64,000 nt of DNA, from positions 112,549 to 176,548 of the forward strand of contig JBGAIM010000015.1 of NCBI GenBank assembly GCA_044225555.1, in the 5' to 3' direction. Below the pieces are notes generated by a model. The model was not told the DNA's origin, searched no databases, and saw only the letters and a list, made by a program, of their open reading frames with translations. Positions 53,415 to 62,716 of this stretch are shown here, piece by piece. Origin of the DNA: JADLHS01 sp044225555 (lineage in GTDB: Bacteria; Verrucomicrobiota; Verrucomicrobiia; Limisphaerales; JADLHS01). The position numbers and the translations under genes were made by a program. Positions within the stretch are counted from its first letter, which is position 1, and the number at the start of each line of letters is the position of its first letter.

Positions 53415-56114
53415 ATGAATGAAAAGCATCCCCGCGAAGAGGCGATCTTCGAGGGTGCGCTGCAACTGCCGCCGGAGCACCGGGAGACCTATCTCCAGGC
53501 CGCGTGTGGCGACGACGTCACGCTGAGGGAGCGGATTCGCGACCTGATTCGCTTCCACGAAGCGAGTGACGGACCGCTCGAAACACCCGCCGTTGCTTCA
53601 CTACCGAATGCGCCCATCGTCCCCAGCTTGCCAGCGGGTGAAAAACCCGGCGATAAAATCGGAAATTACAAAATCCTCCAGCTCATTGGCGAGGGCGGCT
53701 GCGGCTCCGTTTTCATGGCCGAGCAGGAGCACCCCGTCTGCCGCCGTGTCGCGCTCAAGGTCATCAAGTTGGGCATGGATACCAAGAACGTCATCGCCCG
53801 CTTCGAGGTCGAGCGGCAGGCGCTGGCACTCATGGATCACCCGAACATTGCGAAAGTCTTTGACGCGGGCGCGACGGAAACCGGGCGGCCCTATTTTGTG
53901 ATGGAACTGGTGCGAGGCATCAAGATCACCGCATATTGCGACCAGAACAATTTGTCCACCAATGAACGTCTCAAGCTCTTCAAGCAGGTGTGCCAAGCTA
54001 TTCAACACGCTCACCAAAAGGGTATCATCCACCGGGACATCAAGCCGTCGAACATCCTCGTTACGCAGCACGACGGCGTGCCGGTGCCGAAGGTGATCGA
54101 TTTCGGCATCGCCAAGGCGACGGGCCAGCGGTTGACGGACCAGACGGTGTTCACGGACTTCGATCAATTTATCGGAACGCCCGCCTATATGAGCCCGGAA
54201 CAGGCAGAGGTGAGCGGGATGGACATGGACACGCGCAGCGACATTTATTCGCTGGGAGTGCTGCTCTACGAACTGCTGACCGGCCGGACGCCATTTGATG
54301 CCAAGGAACTCATGAAGGTCGGGCTTGACGCGATGCGCCGGGCCATCCGCGAAATGGAACCACCGAAGCCCTCGACCCGCCTGAGCACGATGTTGGATTC
54401 CGACCTGACCACCATAGCGCGCCAGCGCCAGGCGGCTACGCAAAAACTCATTCACCTCATCCGGGGCGATTTGGATTGGATCGTGATGAAGTCGCTCGAA
54501 AAGGACCGCACACGCCGCTACGAAAACGCGAGCAGTTTTGCCGGGGATATCGAACACTTTTTGAATAATGAACCGGTCCTCGCCCGGCCGCCCACCGCGC
54601 TCTATCGATTCCAAAAATTCGCCCGGCGCAACAAGGTTGTTTTCATCGCTGGCACTGCCGTGACCGTCGCGATCGTCGTCGGCCTGGTGGTTTCCACGTC
54701 GCTGTATTACCGCGAACAAGCCGCGCGACGAGACGCCGACCAGGAAGCGCAGCGCAGCCGGCAGGTGGCCCTCTTCTTGGAAGACATGCTCAAAGGCGTC
54801 GGACCGGGCGTCGCGCTGGGACGCGACACGACGCTGTTGCGGGAAATTCTCGACAAAACCCTGACGCGCGTGACGAACGACTTGAAGGGGCAGCCGGAAG
54901 TGCAGGCCGAAATCTGCAACACGCTCGGCCAAGTCTATCGCGCCCTCGGCCAGTCCGGCAAGGCCGAGGAACTGCATCGCAGCGCGCGATCCTTGCTGAA
55001 TCTCTCGCGCGGGGACAAACGCCGCGATGTGGCCGTTTCACTTAACGATTTGGCGCTGGTCTTGCGCGATCAGGGCAAGCTCCCCGAGGCCGAAGCGCTG
55101 CACCGCGAAGCGCTCGAACTGCGCCGCAAACTTTACGGCAACGAACATCCCAAAGTCGCCGAATCGCTCAACAATCTGGCGTTGGTGCTGCGCAGCGAAG
55201 GCAGGCTGACCGAATCCGAAAAACTTCACCGCGACGCGCTGGAGATGGACCGGAAATCTTTTGGTCATGACCATCTGGCCGTGGCCACTTCGCTGAACAA
55301 TCTTGCCCTTGCGCTGGACGCCCAAGGCAAACCCGCCGACGCCGAGCCATACCTTCGCGAATCAATCGACATTCAGAAAAAGCTGCTGGGCGACGATCAG
55401 CCCGGCCTCGCCATCACCCTCGACAACCTGGCCTTTGTGTTGCGGGAGCAGGGCAAACTGGACGAAGCGGAAACCTTGGAGCGCCGGTCGCTCGCGATGC
55501 AGCGGAAAATCTTCGGCCCGGAATATCCTTCCGTCGCGACCGCCATCAACAATCTTGGCTTGATCCTGGCCGCTCAAGGCAAAACCGTTGAAGCGGAAAG
55601 TTTGCTTCGCGAAGCTCTGGCGCAGCGCCGCAAACTGCTTGGCCTGGAGCATCCCGAGCTGGCCGCCTCCCTCCACCATTTGGCGGCGCTGCTGCGCAAA
55701 GAAAAACAATTGGACGAAGCCGGGCGACTGGAATGCGAGGCGCTGGCCATGCGTAAAAACTTATATGGCGAGGAAAATCCCGCCGTCGCGAATTCGCTCA
55801 ACAATCTCGCTCTCATCCGACAGGATGAACACAAACTGACCGAGGCTGAGAGCTTGCTCCGGGAAGCGGCGGCGATGCAAATAAAGTTGTTAGGCACCGA
55901 CCATCCCAGTCTGGCGGCAACCCTCAACAACCTGGCGCTCGTGCTGCGCGATGAAGGGAAATTGAGCGAATCCGAAGCGAACCTCCGGCGGACAGTGGAG
56001 ATCCGGCGGAAACATTTTGGCGACGATCATCCTTCCGTGACCGCTTCATTGACCGACCTGACCAACGTGATAACGAGGGGAAAACAATTGGAGAACGGGA
56101 GAGGCAATCCGTGA
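53415..56114 (+). CDS. Serine/threonine protein kinase with TM helix and TPR repeats
   Basis: An 899-aa kinase. The Gly loop is IGEGGCGSV (near 92), the catalytic Lys is in RVALKVIKLG, HRDIKPSNIL lies near 205 and VIDFGIAKA near 227. A TM helix follows at about 410-432 (VFIAGTAVTVAIVVGLVVST). The extracytoplasmic part carries about eight TPR repeats of 42 residues, each with the LNNLALVLRxxGKLxEAE pattern. Pairs of such kinases with ECF sigma factors are a feature of Planctomycetota and Verrucomicrobiota; here the stop overlaps the sigma GTG by 4 bp. The kinase probably transmits a signal to the sigma factor, which is inferred. Confidence 0.92.
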   Translation: MNEKHPREEAIFEGALQLPPEHRETYLQAACGDDVTLRERIRDLIRFHEASDGPLETPAVASLPNAPIVPSLPAGEKPGDKIGNYKILQLIGEGGCGSVFMAEQEHPVCRRVALKVIKLGMDTKNVIARFEVERQALALMDHPNIAKVFDAGATETGRPYFVMELVRGIKITAYCDQNNLSTNERLKLFKQVCQAIQHAHQKGIIHRDIKPSNILVTQHDGVPVPKVIDFGIAKATGQRLTDQTVFTDFDQFIGTPAYMSPEQAEVSGMDMDTRSDIYSLGVLLYELLTGRTPFDAKELMKVGLDAMRRAIREMEPPKPSTRLSTMLDSDLTTIARQRQAATQKLIHLIRGDLDWIVMKSLEKDRTRRYENASSFAGDIEHFLNNEPVLARPPTALYRFQKFARRNKVVFIAGTAVTVAIVVGLVVSTSLYYREQAARRDADQEAQRSRQVALFLEDMLKGVGPGVALGRDTTLLREILDKTLTRVTNDLKGQPEVQAEICNTLGQVYRALGQSGKAEELHRSARSLLNLSRGDKRRDVAVSLNDLALVLRDQGKLPEAEALHREALELRRKLYGNEHPKVAESLNNLALVLRSEGRLTESEKLHRDALEMDRKSFGHDHLAVATSLNNLALALDAQGKPADAEPYLRESIDIQKKLLGDDQPGLAITLDNLAFVLREQGKLDEAETLERRSLAMQRKIFGPEYPSVATAINNLGLILAAQGKTVEAESLLREALAQRRKLLGLEHPELAASLHHLAALLRKEKQLDEAGRLECEALAMRKNLYGEENPAVANSLNNLALIRQDEHKLTEAESLLREAAAMQIKLLGTDHPSLAATLNNLALVLRDEGKLSESEANLRRTVEIRRKHFGDDHPSVTASLTDLTNVITRGKQLENGRGNP

Positions 56115-56701
56115 GTGATTCAGAAGCCAACTCAGGCGAAGTCACGCGAATTCTTTCCGCCATTCAGAACGGAAATGCCCACGCTGCCAAAGAGTTGCTC
56201 CCGCTGGTTTACGACGAGTTGCGCCACCTGGCCGCGTCCAAGCTGGCGCGCGAAATTCCGGGCCAGACATTGCAGGCCACCGCGCTGGTTCATGAAGCCT
56301 GGCTGCGTCTTGGCGGTGAAGAAAATAAGGTTTGGAACGGCCGTCCGCATTTTTTCGGGGCGGCGGCGGAAGCGATGCGCCGCATCCTCATCGAGAACGC
56401 CCGGCGCAAACGCACTCTGCGCCACGGCGGCGGCCAGCGGCGGATGGATGTTCAGGAGATTGAGATCGCTGCGGATGTGGTGAATGACGACCTGCTGGAG
56501 GTGAATGCGGCGTTGGAGCGGTTCGCCGCGCAAGACAAACAAAAGGCGGAACTGGTCAAGTTGCGTTATTTCACCGGACTCACGATTGACGAGGCGGCCG
56601 AAATTCTTGGTGTTTCAGCGCCGACGGCCAAACGCTGGTGGGCGTATGCCCGCGCCTGGCTGCACAAGGACATCGCAGACCAAAAAAGCCGTCGCGGTTG
56701 A
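56111..56701 (+). CDS. ECF sigma factor paired with the Ser/Thr kinase
   Basis: A 196-aa sigma factor of the ECF type common beside Ser/Thr kinases. Region 2 has LLPLVYDELRHLAASKLARE and TLQATALVHEAWLRL; region 4 has LVKLRYFTGLTIDEAAEILG and VSAPTAKRWWAYARAWL. It starts with GTG 56111 inside the kinase stop (GTGA), so translation is coupled. No anti-sigma gene is seen; control through phosphorylation is the likely mode. There is no Cys-rich tail, unlike the sigma factor at 81-599. Confidence 0.9.
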   Translation: MSDSEANSGEVTRILSAIQNGNAHAAKELLPLVYDELRHLAASKLAREIPGQTLQATALVHEAWLRLGGEENKVWNGRPHFFGAAAEAMRRILIENARRKRTLRHGGGQRRMDVQEIEIAADVVNDDLLEVNAALERFAAQDKQKAELVKLRYFTGLTIDEAAEILGVSAPTAKRWWAYARAWLHKDIADQKSRRG

Positions 56702-56975
56702 GCGGGCTTGGTAGCGAGCATTCTTCTGGTCGCAATGATTGCGGCCGATTTCCAATTCTCGATCCGTTCCATTGAGGAATTTCGCATTGCTAGATGAAAC
56801 GATTCGTTCATGCACCTCCACTTAAACAGTCATGCCCGGCTTCATCCAACTATCAAACGCCCACCAGTCACGGCGGAAAACTCCCTGCATACCTGACCTG
56901 CATAAATGAAAACTTGTTTGTGTAGGAGCTACGCATCACCCGGCATAAAACAATGTATCAAAGACACCGGAAATT

Positions 56976-57200
56976 ATGCAGCACGATGCCAATCTTGTCG
57001 GAAGGAAGATCGCCAAGCTGCGCTACCAGAAGGGCTGGTCGCAAGACATGCTGGTAGCAAAACTTCAGGTTCTGCAATGCAACATCACGCGGGACATTCT
57101 CGCGAACATCGAGCTGCGCCGCAGCGTGGCCACGGACAAACACTGTTGCTTCATTGCCATAGCATTCAGTGTAAATATTGACGAACTATTCCGGCCATGA
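56976..57200 (+). CDS. Small XRE-like helix-turn-helix regulator
   Basis: A 74-aa protein. LVGRKIAKLRYQKGWSQDML and ITRDILANIELRRSVATD give the helix-turn-helix pattern of the XRE family; FSVNIDELFRP matches the usual end of such domains. It stands alone upstream of the methylase/helicase gene and may regulate the element's replication or excision genes. There is no strong ribosome-binding sequence (weak CCGGAAA). Confidence 0.65.
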   Translation: MQHDANLVGRKIAKLRYQKGWSQDMLVAKLQVLQCNITRDILANIELRRSVATDKHCCFIAIAFSVNIDELFRP

Positions 57201-57230
57201 GGTTGTCCGTAAAAACTTTCAAAAAAGATC

Positions 57231-60200
57231 ATGGCCCTCCGCCGTAACCAGCTACCATCAGATCAGCAGCTAGACCTTTTCTCAACTCGAAGGCCAAACA
57301 ATGAAACCACTGACGCAATACGGTCGGATGGCCGAGAAACACTGGCGGGAACACCGCCCGAAGATGGTCCGCGAAATGGAGCGAAAAGGCATCCTGCATC
57401 AGATGCTTCTGGAGGCGGAGGAAAAGACGAAGGACGAAATGGCCACGCTTCGCACCCAATTGATGCAACAAGGATCAACGGCGCAACAAGCGCAGACCCA
57501 AGCATGGGAAATGGTGCGGGAGAAATACATCCTGCTCACGCCCGGAGAGACTTAGCAGTCGGCCACCGTCGCCGTCACCAGGACGAGTCTCCCCGCAATC
57601 TCAATAGTTACCGCATCACGGAGGCAGACCGTCTTGGCGACGGCGGCCCGAAACAGAAGTTTCAGCAGAATCTCAAAGCCATTGAAACGCTCCGCGCGCT
57701 CGATGCGGAGGAAAGGCCAGCCACCGCCCAAGAAAAGGCTGTACTGGTCAAATATGTCGGCTGGGGCGCAATGCCTCAAGTGTTCGACGTGGACAGTTCG
57801 GATTGGCGCAAGGAGCAAGTCCGGCTGTCCAATTTGCTCTCAGACGAGGAACATCGCTCCGCCCGTTCCACCACACTCAATGCTCACTACACCTCGCCAG
57901 CCGTCATCGGCGCGATGTATCAAGCCGCCGAGCGATTCGGCTTCCATGGCGGGCGCGTCCTCGAACCCGCCTGTGGCATCGGTCATTTCATCGGCAGCTT
58001 GCCCGAAGGCATGCTGCGATGCTCCACGGTCACGGCAGTCGAGATTGATCCGCTGACGGCGCGGATCGCCAAAGCGCTTTACCCTGACGCGGACATTCGC
58101 GCCCAACCGTTCGAGCAAACCAAGTTGGCTGATGGGTTCTACGACCTTGCCGTTTCCAATGTTCCGTTTGGAGATTACACCGTCCATGACCCAAGGTGGA
58201 ACAGCCTCAAACTGCCCATTCACGATTATTTCTTCGCTGCGGCGCTGGAGAAGGTGCGTCCGGGCGGCCTCGTGATGTTCATCACGTCGCGAGGCACGAT
58301 GGACAAGCTGGACTCGACGCTACGCGAAATGCTCTCCGCTCGCACTGAATTGTTGGGCGCGATTCGCCTGCCCAATGATGCCTTCAAGCGCAATGCCGGC
58401 ACAGAGGTCACAACCGACATCGTGATGCTCCGCAAACTCCGCGCCGGCGAAGTGCCCACCGGACCGGCTTGGAAGGAAACCGCAAGCTACACGAACGACA
58501 TCGGGGAAGCCTTCACCATCAACGAATACTTTGCGGCACGCCCGGAAATGATGCTCGGCCAGCTCCGATTGACCGGGCGGATGTATCGCGACAACGAGCC
58601 AACGCTTGAGCCGGATGGCCGCAGCTTGGGAGATGCCTTGACGCAGGCGATTGAGCGCTTTCCGCAAGGGGTTTACCAGGCTCATGCCCACCAGCTCGCC
58701 GAACCGACCATTGAAGAAACCATCCCGGCGCCGGATTTCGTCAAACCGAACGCGTTTTGTCTTCACGAGGGGATCGTCTGCATCCGTGAGGAGAACGTCC
58801 TGCGTCCGCTAAATGACTTGCCGTCCGAAACCCGTTCCCGGATTCGTGGAATGGTTCAGGTGCGTGACGCCGTGCGGGATTGTTTGCGCTCCCAAGTTGA
58901 TGGCAGCGGTGAGGAACATGTCCTGGAGACACGACAACAACTCAACCTCACCTACGACCGGTTCACAGCCCGCTTTGGTCCGATCAATCTTCGTGCCAAC
59001 CAACGCGCATTCGATGGCGATCCTGATTTGCCGCTGCTGCTGTCGCTGGAAAACTACAACGACGAAACGAAGCGGGCGACCAAGGCCACCATATTCACCG
59101 AGCGGACGATTCACCACCGGCAGCCAGTGGAATCGGTCGGCACGCCGAAAGAGGCGTTACTCGTGGCGTTGAATGAGTGCGGTTGTGTTGACCTCGACCG
59201 CATGGCCGGATTGTTGAACAAGCCAGTCGAAGAATTCCTGCCCGACTTGAAGGGGCTGATCTTCCGCAACCCCCAAACAAACGAATGGGAAACCGACGAC
59301 CAATATCTCTCCGGCAACGTTCGTGAAAAGCTGGCCGTTGCCGATGCCGCCGCCGTGACTGATCCGCTCTTTGCCGAGAACGTCGAGGCGTTGAAGTCGG
59401 TGCAGCCAGCGGACTTGGCCGCGACGGAGATTGACGTGCGCTTGGGGTCGGCTTGGTTGCCGCCTGGCGACGTAAGGGATTTCACCAACCAACTCCTGAA
59501 CATCCCGTCCGGCGTCGAGGTCGGCCACGTCCACGCGTTGGGCACATGGCACATCAACGCGAATTGGGAGGCCAAGGGCGCGACCGCCAACACGACCGAT
59601 TGGGGCACGGATCGTTACACGGCACTTGAACTCATTGAAGACGCGCTGAATCTCAAAACACCCACGGTCTATGACACGGTGGACGACAAACCGGTAGTCA
59701 ATGCGCAGGCAACCGAAGCTGCCCGCGAAAAGCAGGAACGTATCAAAGAGCGGTTCAAGGAATGGGTGTGGTCGGATGACGCGCGTCGCGAGCGCCTCTG
59801 CCGCCTCTACAACGACACCTTCAATCACACGCGCGTTCGCACTTTCAACGGCGACCATCTGACGTTGCCCGGCGCAAGCGGGGCAATCCAGTTGCACGGA
59901 CACCAGAAAGCGGGCATCTGGCGCATCCTGCAAACGCCGAACACGCTGCTCGCCCACGTTGTCGGCGCGGGCAAGACGTTTACGATGGTCGCCGCTGCGA
60001 TGGAACTGAAACGGCTCGGCCTCGCACGGAAGCCGATGTTCTCCGTTCCAAACCACATGCTCGGCCAGTTCTCGACCGAATTGCTGACGCTGTATCCCGG
60101 CGCGAACATCCTGGTCGCGGGCAAAGAGGACTTCGAGTCCCAGAACCGGAAGAAGTTGTTCAGCCGCATTGCCACGGGAAATTGGGATGCCGTCATCGTC

Positions 60201-62393
60201 ACGCACTCTGGTTTCGAGCGCATCCCGCTGGCGCGCGAGACGCAGGAGCGGTTCTTCGAGGAACAACTTCACGAGTTGGAGATGATCAAACGCCAGCACG
60301 CGGATTCCTCAAATCGCCGCTTGGTGAAGGAGATTGAGAAGGCCAAGAAGCGGCTGGAAGCCAAACTGCAAGCCCTCGCCGCCGAGCACAAGAAGGACAA
60401 TACGCTGACCTTCGAGGAACTTGGCGTGGACCGGATTTTCGTGGACGAAGCGCACTACTTCAAAAACCTGTTCTACGTTACCAAGATGACGCGCATCGCA
60501 GGCTTGCCGCAGACCGCCAGCGAGCGGGCGTTCGACATGTATTTGAAGGTGCGGCACGTCCAGTCGCTCAACGGCGGGGGCGGTGTGGTGTTCGCCACGG
60601 GCACGCCCATCGCAAACAGCATGGCGGAGATGTTCACGATGCAGCGGTATCTCCAGCCCGAGGACTTGAAGAAGCACAACTTGCATCACTTCGATTCGTG
60701 GGCTGCCACGTTCGGTGAGCCGGTTACCGCGATGGAGCTTTCGCCGGACGGCGCGGGCTACCGGCTCAACACGCGGTTCGCTCGATTTATCAACGTGCCA
60801 GAATTGATGCAGATGTTCCGTCAGTCAGCCGACGTGCAGACCGCCGCCATGCTCAACTTGCCACGTCCGAAGTTGGAGGGAGAAAAGCCCGCCATCCGCA
60901 ATGCGCCGGCGACCGAGGAATTGAAGACATTTGTGCAATCGCTGGCGGCTCGCGCTGAACGTCTCAAAAACGGTCGCGTTGATCCGAGCGTGGACAACAT
61001 GTTGAAGATCACGTCGGAGGGGCGGAAGGCGGCGTTGGATCTCCGGCTGATGAAACCGGCCGCACCAGATGAACCACAGGGCAAGGTGAATCAAGCCGTG
61101 GAAAGCATCCACCGCATCTGGCAGTCAACCGCAGCAGAGCGTTGCGCACAGCTCGTCTTTTGTGATCTCTCGACGCCCAAGGACAAAGGCTTTTCGGTTT
61201 ATCGCGACATAGCCGAAAAGCTGGAACGCTTGGGAATTCCATCGCGTGAGATCGCTTTCATTCAGGAATTCGATTCCGACGCCTCCAAGCTCAACCTGTT
61301 CCGCGACGTGCGCTCCGGCAAGGTCCGCATTTTGTTCGGCAGCACGCAGAAAATGGGTTCGGGGACGAACGTGCAGGAGCGGTTGATTGCCTTGCACCAC
61401 TTGGACGCGCCTTGGCGACCGGCGGACGTGGAGCAACGCGAGGGACGGATTCTGCGGCAAGGCAACAAGAACTCGACCGTGCAAGTTTACCGCTATGTCA
61501 CCGAAGGATCGTTCGACGCCTATATGTGGCAGACCTTGGAAACGAAGGCGAAGTTCATTGCCCAGGTGATGAGTGGCGACATGACAATTCGCCGCCTTGA
61601 AGATTTGGACTCGGCCGCACTGACCTACGCTGAAGTGAAAGCCATCGCGTCAGGTAATCCGCTTGTGATTGAGAAAGCCCAGGTGGACGCGGAGCTGATC
61701 CGACTCACGCGGCTGCGTTCCGCCCATGCCGAGGAACAATACCGCATCCGCTCGAATCTACGCCGCTCACATGAGGACGCCGAGATGTTCACCGGGCGAC
61801 TGACAAATTTGCGGCAGGACATTGCCATTCGTCAGGACACGTCCGGCGACAAGTTCACCATCGAACTCGACGGCCAGGAAACCAACAACCGGGGCATTGC
61901 GGGTGAGTTGATTCTCCGACGTGCCGAAAAGCTCAAGAACCGCTTCGGCGATGATGTGCGAATCGGTCGCTTTGCAGGGTTCGATCTGTTTCTCCGTCCC
62001 AGCTTCAACAACACCGTCGAGGTGGTCGTGCGAGGCAAGAACAGCTACGCGGCCCGCGTCACCGACACTGCGCTCGGCACGATTCGTTCGCTCGAAGCCA
62101 CCGTCCAAGGTTTCGAGGAACGTGCCACCAAGCTGGAGACGGATATTACCGACGCCCAGAAGCGGACGAAGGAACTTGAAACAAAAGTCGGCTCACCGTT
62201 CGAGAAGGAGGAGCACTACCAACACCTGTGCCGTCGCCAAAACGAGATCGAGGAACAACTCGATCTGACCAAGAACCAAGCGCCGAGCCAGGTTGATGCG
62301 AATGCGCCTGACACAAACGAACAGAAGACCTCCGAGAAACAAACCGAAACCCCTTCGCCCCGGCCCAAGCGCCGAGCGGCTGTCCGCGTATGA
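57231..62393 (+). CDS. N12-class adenine-specific methylase / SNF2-like helicase (COG4646 type)
   Basis: A 1,720-codon open frame. The methyltransferase-like part has RVLEPACGIGHFIG (near 243) and SNVPFGDYTV (near 309) in place of a canonical NPPY. The helicase part has AHVVGAGKTFTMVA (near 908), FVDEAHYFKNL (near 1070), ATGTPIANS (near 1121) and QREGRILRQGNKN (near 1400). Such giant proteins are typical of conjugative plasmids and ICEs and are thought to modify or unwind incoming DNA. Conserved sequence begins around PRNLNSYRITEADRL (near 120). The first 110 residues are low in complexity and overlap a well-formed ORF in another frame, so the true start may lie near 57,470-57,590. Confidence 0.85.
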   Translation: MALRRNQLPSDQQLDLFSTRRPNNETTDAIRSDGRETLAGTPPEDGPRNGAKRHPASDASGGGGKDEGRNGHASHPIDATRINGATSADPSMGNGAGEIHPAHARRDLAVGHRRRHQDESPRNLNSYRITEADRLGDGGPKQKFQQNLKAIETLRALDAEERPATAQEKAVLVKYVGWGAMPQVFDVDSSDWRKEQVRLSNLLSDEEHRSARSTTLNAHYTSPAVIGAMYQAAERFGFHGGRVLEPACGIGHFIGSLPEGMLRCSTVTAVEIDPLTARIAKALYPDADIRAQPFEQTKLADGFYDLAVSNVPFGDYTVHDPRWNSLKLPIHDYFFAAALEKVRPGGLVMFITSRGTMDKLDSTLREMLSARTELLGAIRLPNDAFKRNAGTEVTTDIVMLRKLRAGEVPTGPAWKETASYTNDIGEAFTINEYFAARPEMMLGQLRLTGRMYRDNEPTLEPDGRSLGDALTQAIERFPQGVYQAHAHQLAEPTIEETIPAPDFVKPNAFCLHEGIVCIREENVLRPLNDLPSETRSRIRGMVQVRDAVRDCLRSQVDGSGEEHVLETRQQLNLTYDRFTARFGPINLRANQRAFDGDPDLPLLLSLENYNDETKRATKATIFTERTIHHRQPVESVGTPKEALLVALNECGCVDLDRMAGLLNKPVEEFLPDLKGLIFRNPQTNEWETDDQYLSGNVREKLAVADAAAVTDPLFAENVEALKSVQPADLAATEIDVRLGSAWLPPGDVRDFTNQLLNIPSGVEVGHVHALGTWHINANWEAKGATANTTDWGTDRYTALELIEDALNLKTPTVYDTVDDKPVVNAQATEAAREKQERIKERFKEWVWSDDARRERLCRLYNDTFNHTRVRTFNGDHLTLPGASGAIQLHGHQKAGIWRILQTPNTLLAHVVGAGKTFTMVAAAMELKRLGLARKPMFSVPNHMLGQFSTELLTLYPGANILVAGKEDFESQNRKKLFSRIATGNWDAVIVTHSGFERIPLARETQERFFEEQLHELEMIKRQHADSSNRRLVKEIEKAKKRLEAKLQALAAEHKKDNTLTFEELGVDRIFVDEAHYFKNLFYVTKMTRIAGLPQTASERAFDMYLKVRHVQSLNGGGGVVFATGTPIANSMAEMFTMQRYLQPEDLKKHNLHHFDSWAATFGEPVTAMELSPDGAGYRLNTRFARFINVPELMQMFRQSADVQTAAMLNLPRPKLEGEKPAIRNAPATEELKTFVQSLAARAERLKNGRVDPSVDNMLKITSEGRKAALDLRLMKPAAPDEPQGKVNQAVESIHRIWQSTAAERCAQLVFCDLSTPKDKGFSVYRDIAEKLERLGIPSREIAFIQEFDSDASKLNLFRDVRSGKVRILFGSTQKMGSGTNVQERLIALHHLDAPWRPADVEQREGRILRQGNKNSTVQVYRYVTEGSFDAYMWQTLETKAKFIAQVMSGDMTIRRLEDLDSAALTYAEVKAIASGNPLVIEKAQVDAELIRLTRLRSAHAEEQYRIRSNLRRSHEDAEMFTGRLTNLRQDIAIRQDTSGDKFTIELDGQETNNRGIAGELILRRAEKLKNRFGDDVRIGRFAGFDLFLRPSFNNTVEVVVRGKNSYAARVTDTALGTIRSLEATVQGFEERATKLETDITDAQKRTKELETKVGSPFEKEEHYQHLCRRQNEIEEQLDLTKNQAPSQVDANAPDTNEQKTSEKQTETPSPRPKRRAAVRV
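57301..57555 (+). CDS. TnpV-like small protein nested in the helicase 5' region
   Basis: An 84-aa protein in a different frame from the helicase ORF. YGRMAEKHWREHRPKMVREM, LEAEEKTKDEMATLRTQLMQ and WEMVREKYILLTPGE give a natural helical protein resembling TnpV proteins of mobile elements. GAAGG (57289-57293) lies 7 nt before the ATG. Third codon positions are mostly G or C, as in neighbouring genes, so this is probably the true coding frame over this stretch. TnpV function is unknown; it accompanies transfer and transposition genes. Confidence 0.6.
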   Translation: MKPLTQYGRMAEKHWREHRPKMVREMERKGILHQMLLEAEEKTKDEMATLRTQLMQQGSTAQQAQTQAWEMVREKYILLTPGET

Positions 62394-62716
62394 ATGTAAC
62401 CGCGCAACAAACCGAATTCTTGAGTTGGAAGATCGTTCCTGCGCGGCTCGATGCGATGCAGGCAGCTTGGTTTCTCGGTTTCGAGCCGCACGAGATTCCC
62501 ATGCTTATCGCAGCGGGCTTGTTGAAGCCGCTGGGTCATCCCGCCCGCAACAGCACAAAGTTTTTTGCAACGGAAACGCTGGAGATATTCCGTCGCGACG
62601 AGAAATGGCTCGCCCGCGCCAGCGACGCAATCGCCAGCTACTGGCGAGCGCGCAACGCCCGCAAGAAATCTAGCGGGCATAGATCAAAGCCAAATGCGAG
62701 TCAGCCAACCTTGTGA
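62390..62716 (+). CDS. Excisionase-like helix-turn-helix protein
   Basis: A 108-aa protein overlapping the helicase stop by 4 bp. LDAMQAAWFLGFEPHEIPML and IAAGLLKPLGHPARNSTKFF show the short winged-helix pattern of excisionase/MerR-like DNA-binding domains. The tail is strongly basic (RARNARKKSSGHRSK). It overlaps the convergent integrase gene by 16 bp at the 3' ends. It probably acts as the recombination directionality factor of the integrase. Confidence 0.65.
   Translation: MNVTAQQTEFLSWKIVPARLDAMQAAWFLGFEPHEIPMLIAAGLLKPLGHPARNSTKFFATETLEIFRRDEKWLARASDAIASYWRARNARKKSSGHRSKPNASQPTL

Noticed and set aside
53601..54977. 458-codon reverse-strand frame opposite the kinase gene
   Set aside because: The kinase frame has all catalytic motifs. 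The opposite frame has no start context or domain.
59157..60299. 380-codon reverse-strand frame opposite the methylase/helicase
   Set aside because: It is antisense to conserved helicase motifs, with no domain and no spacing to a neighbour.
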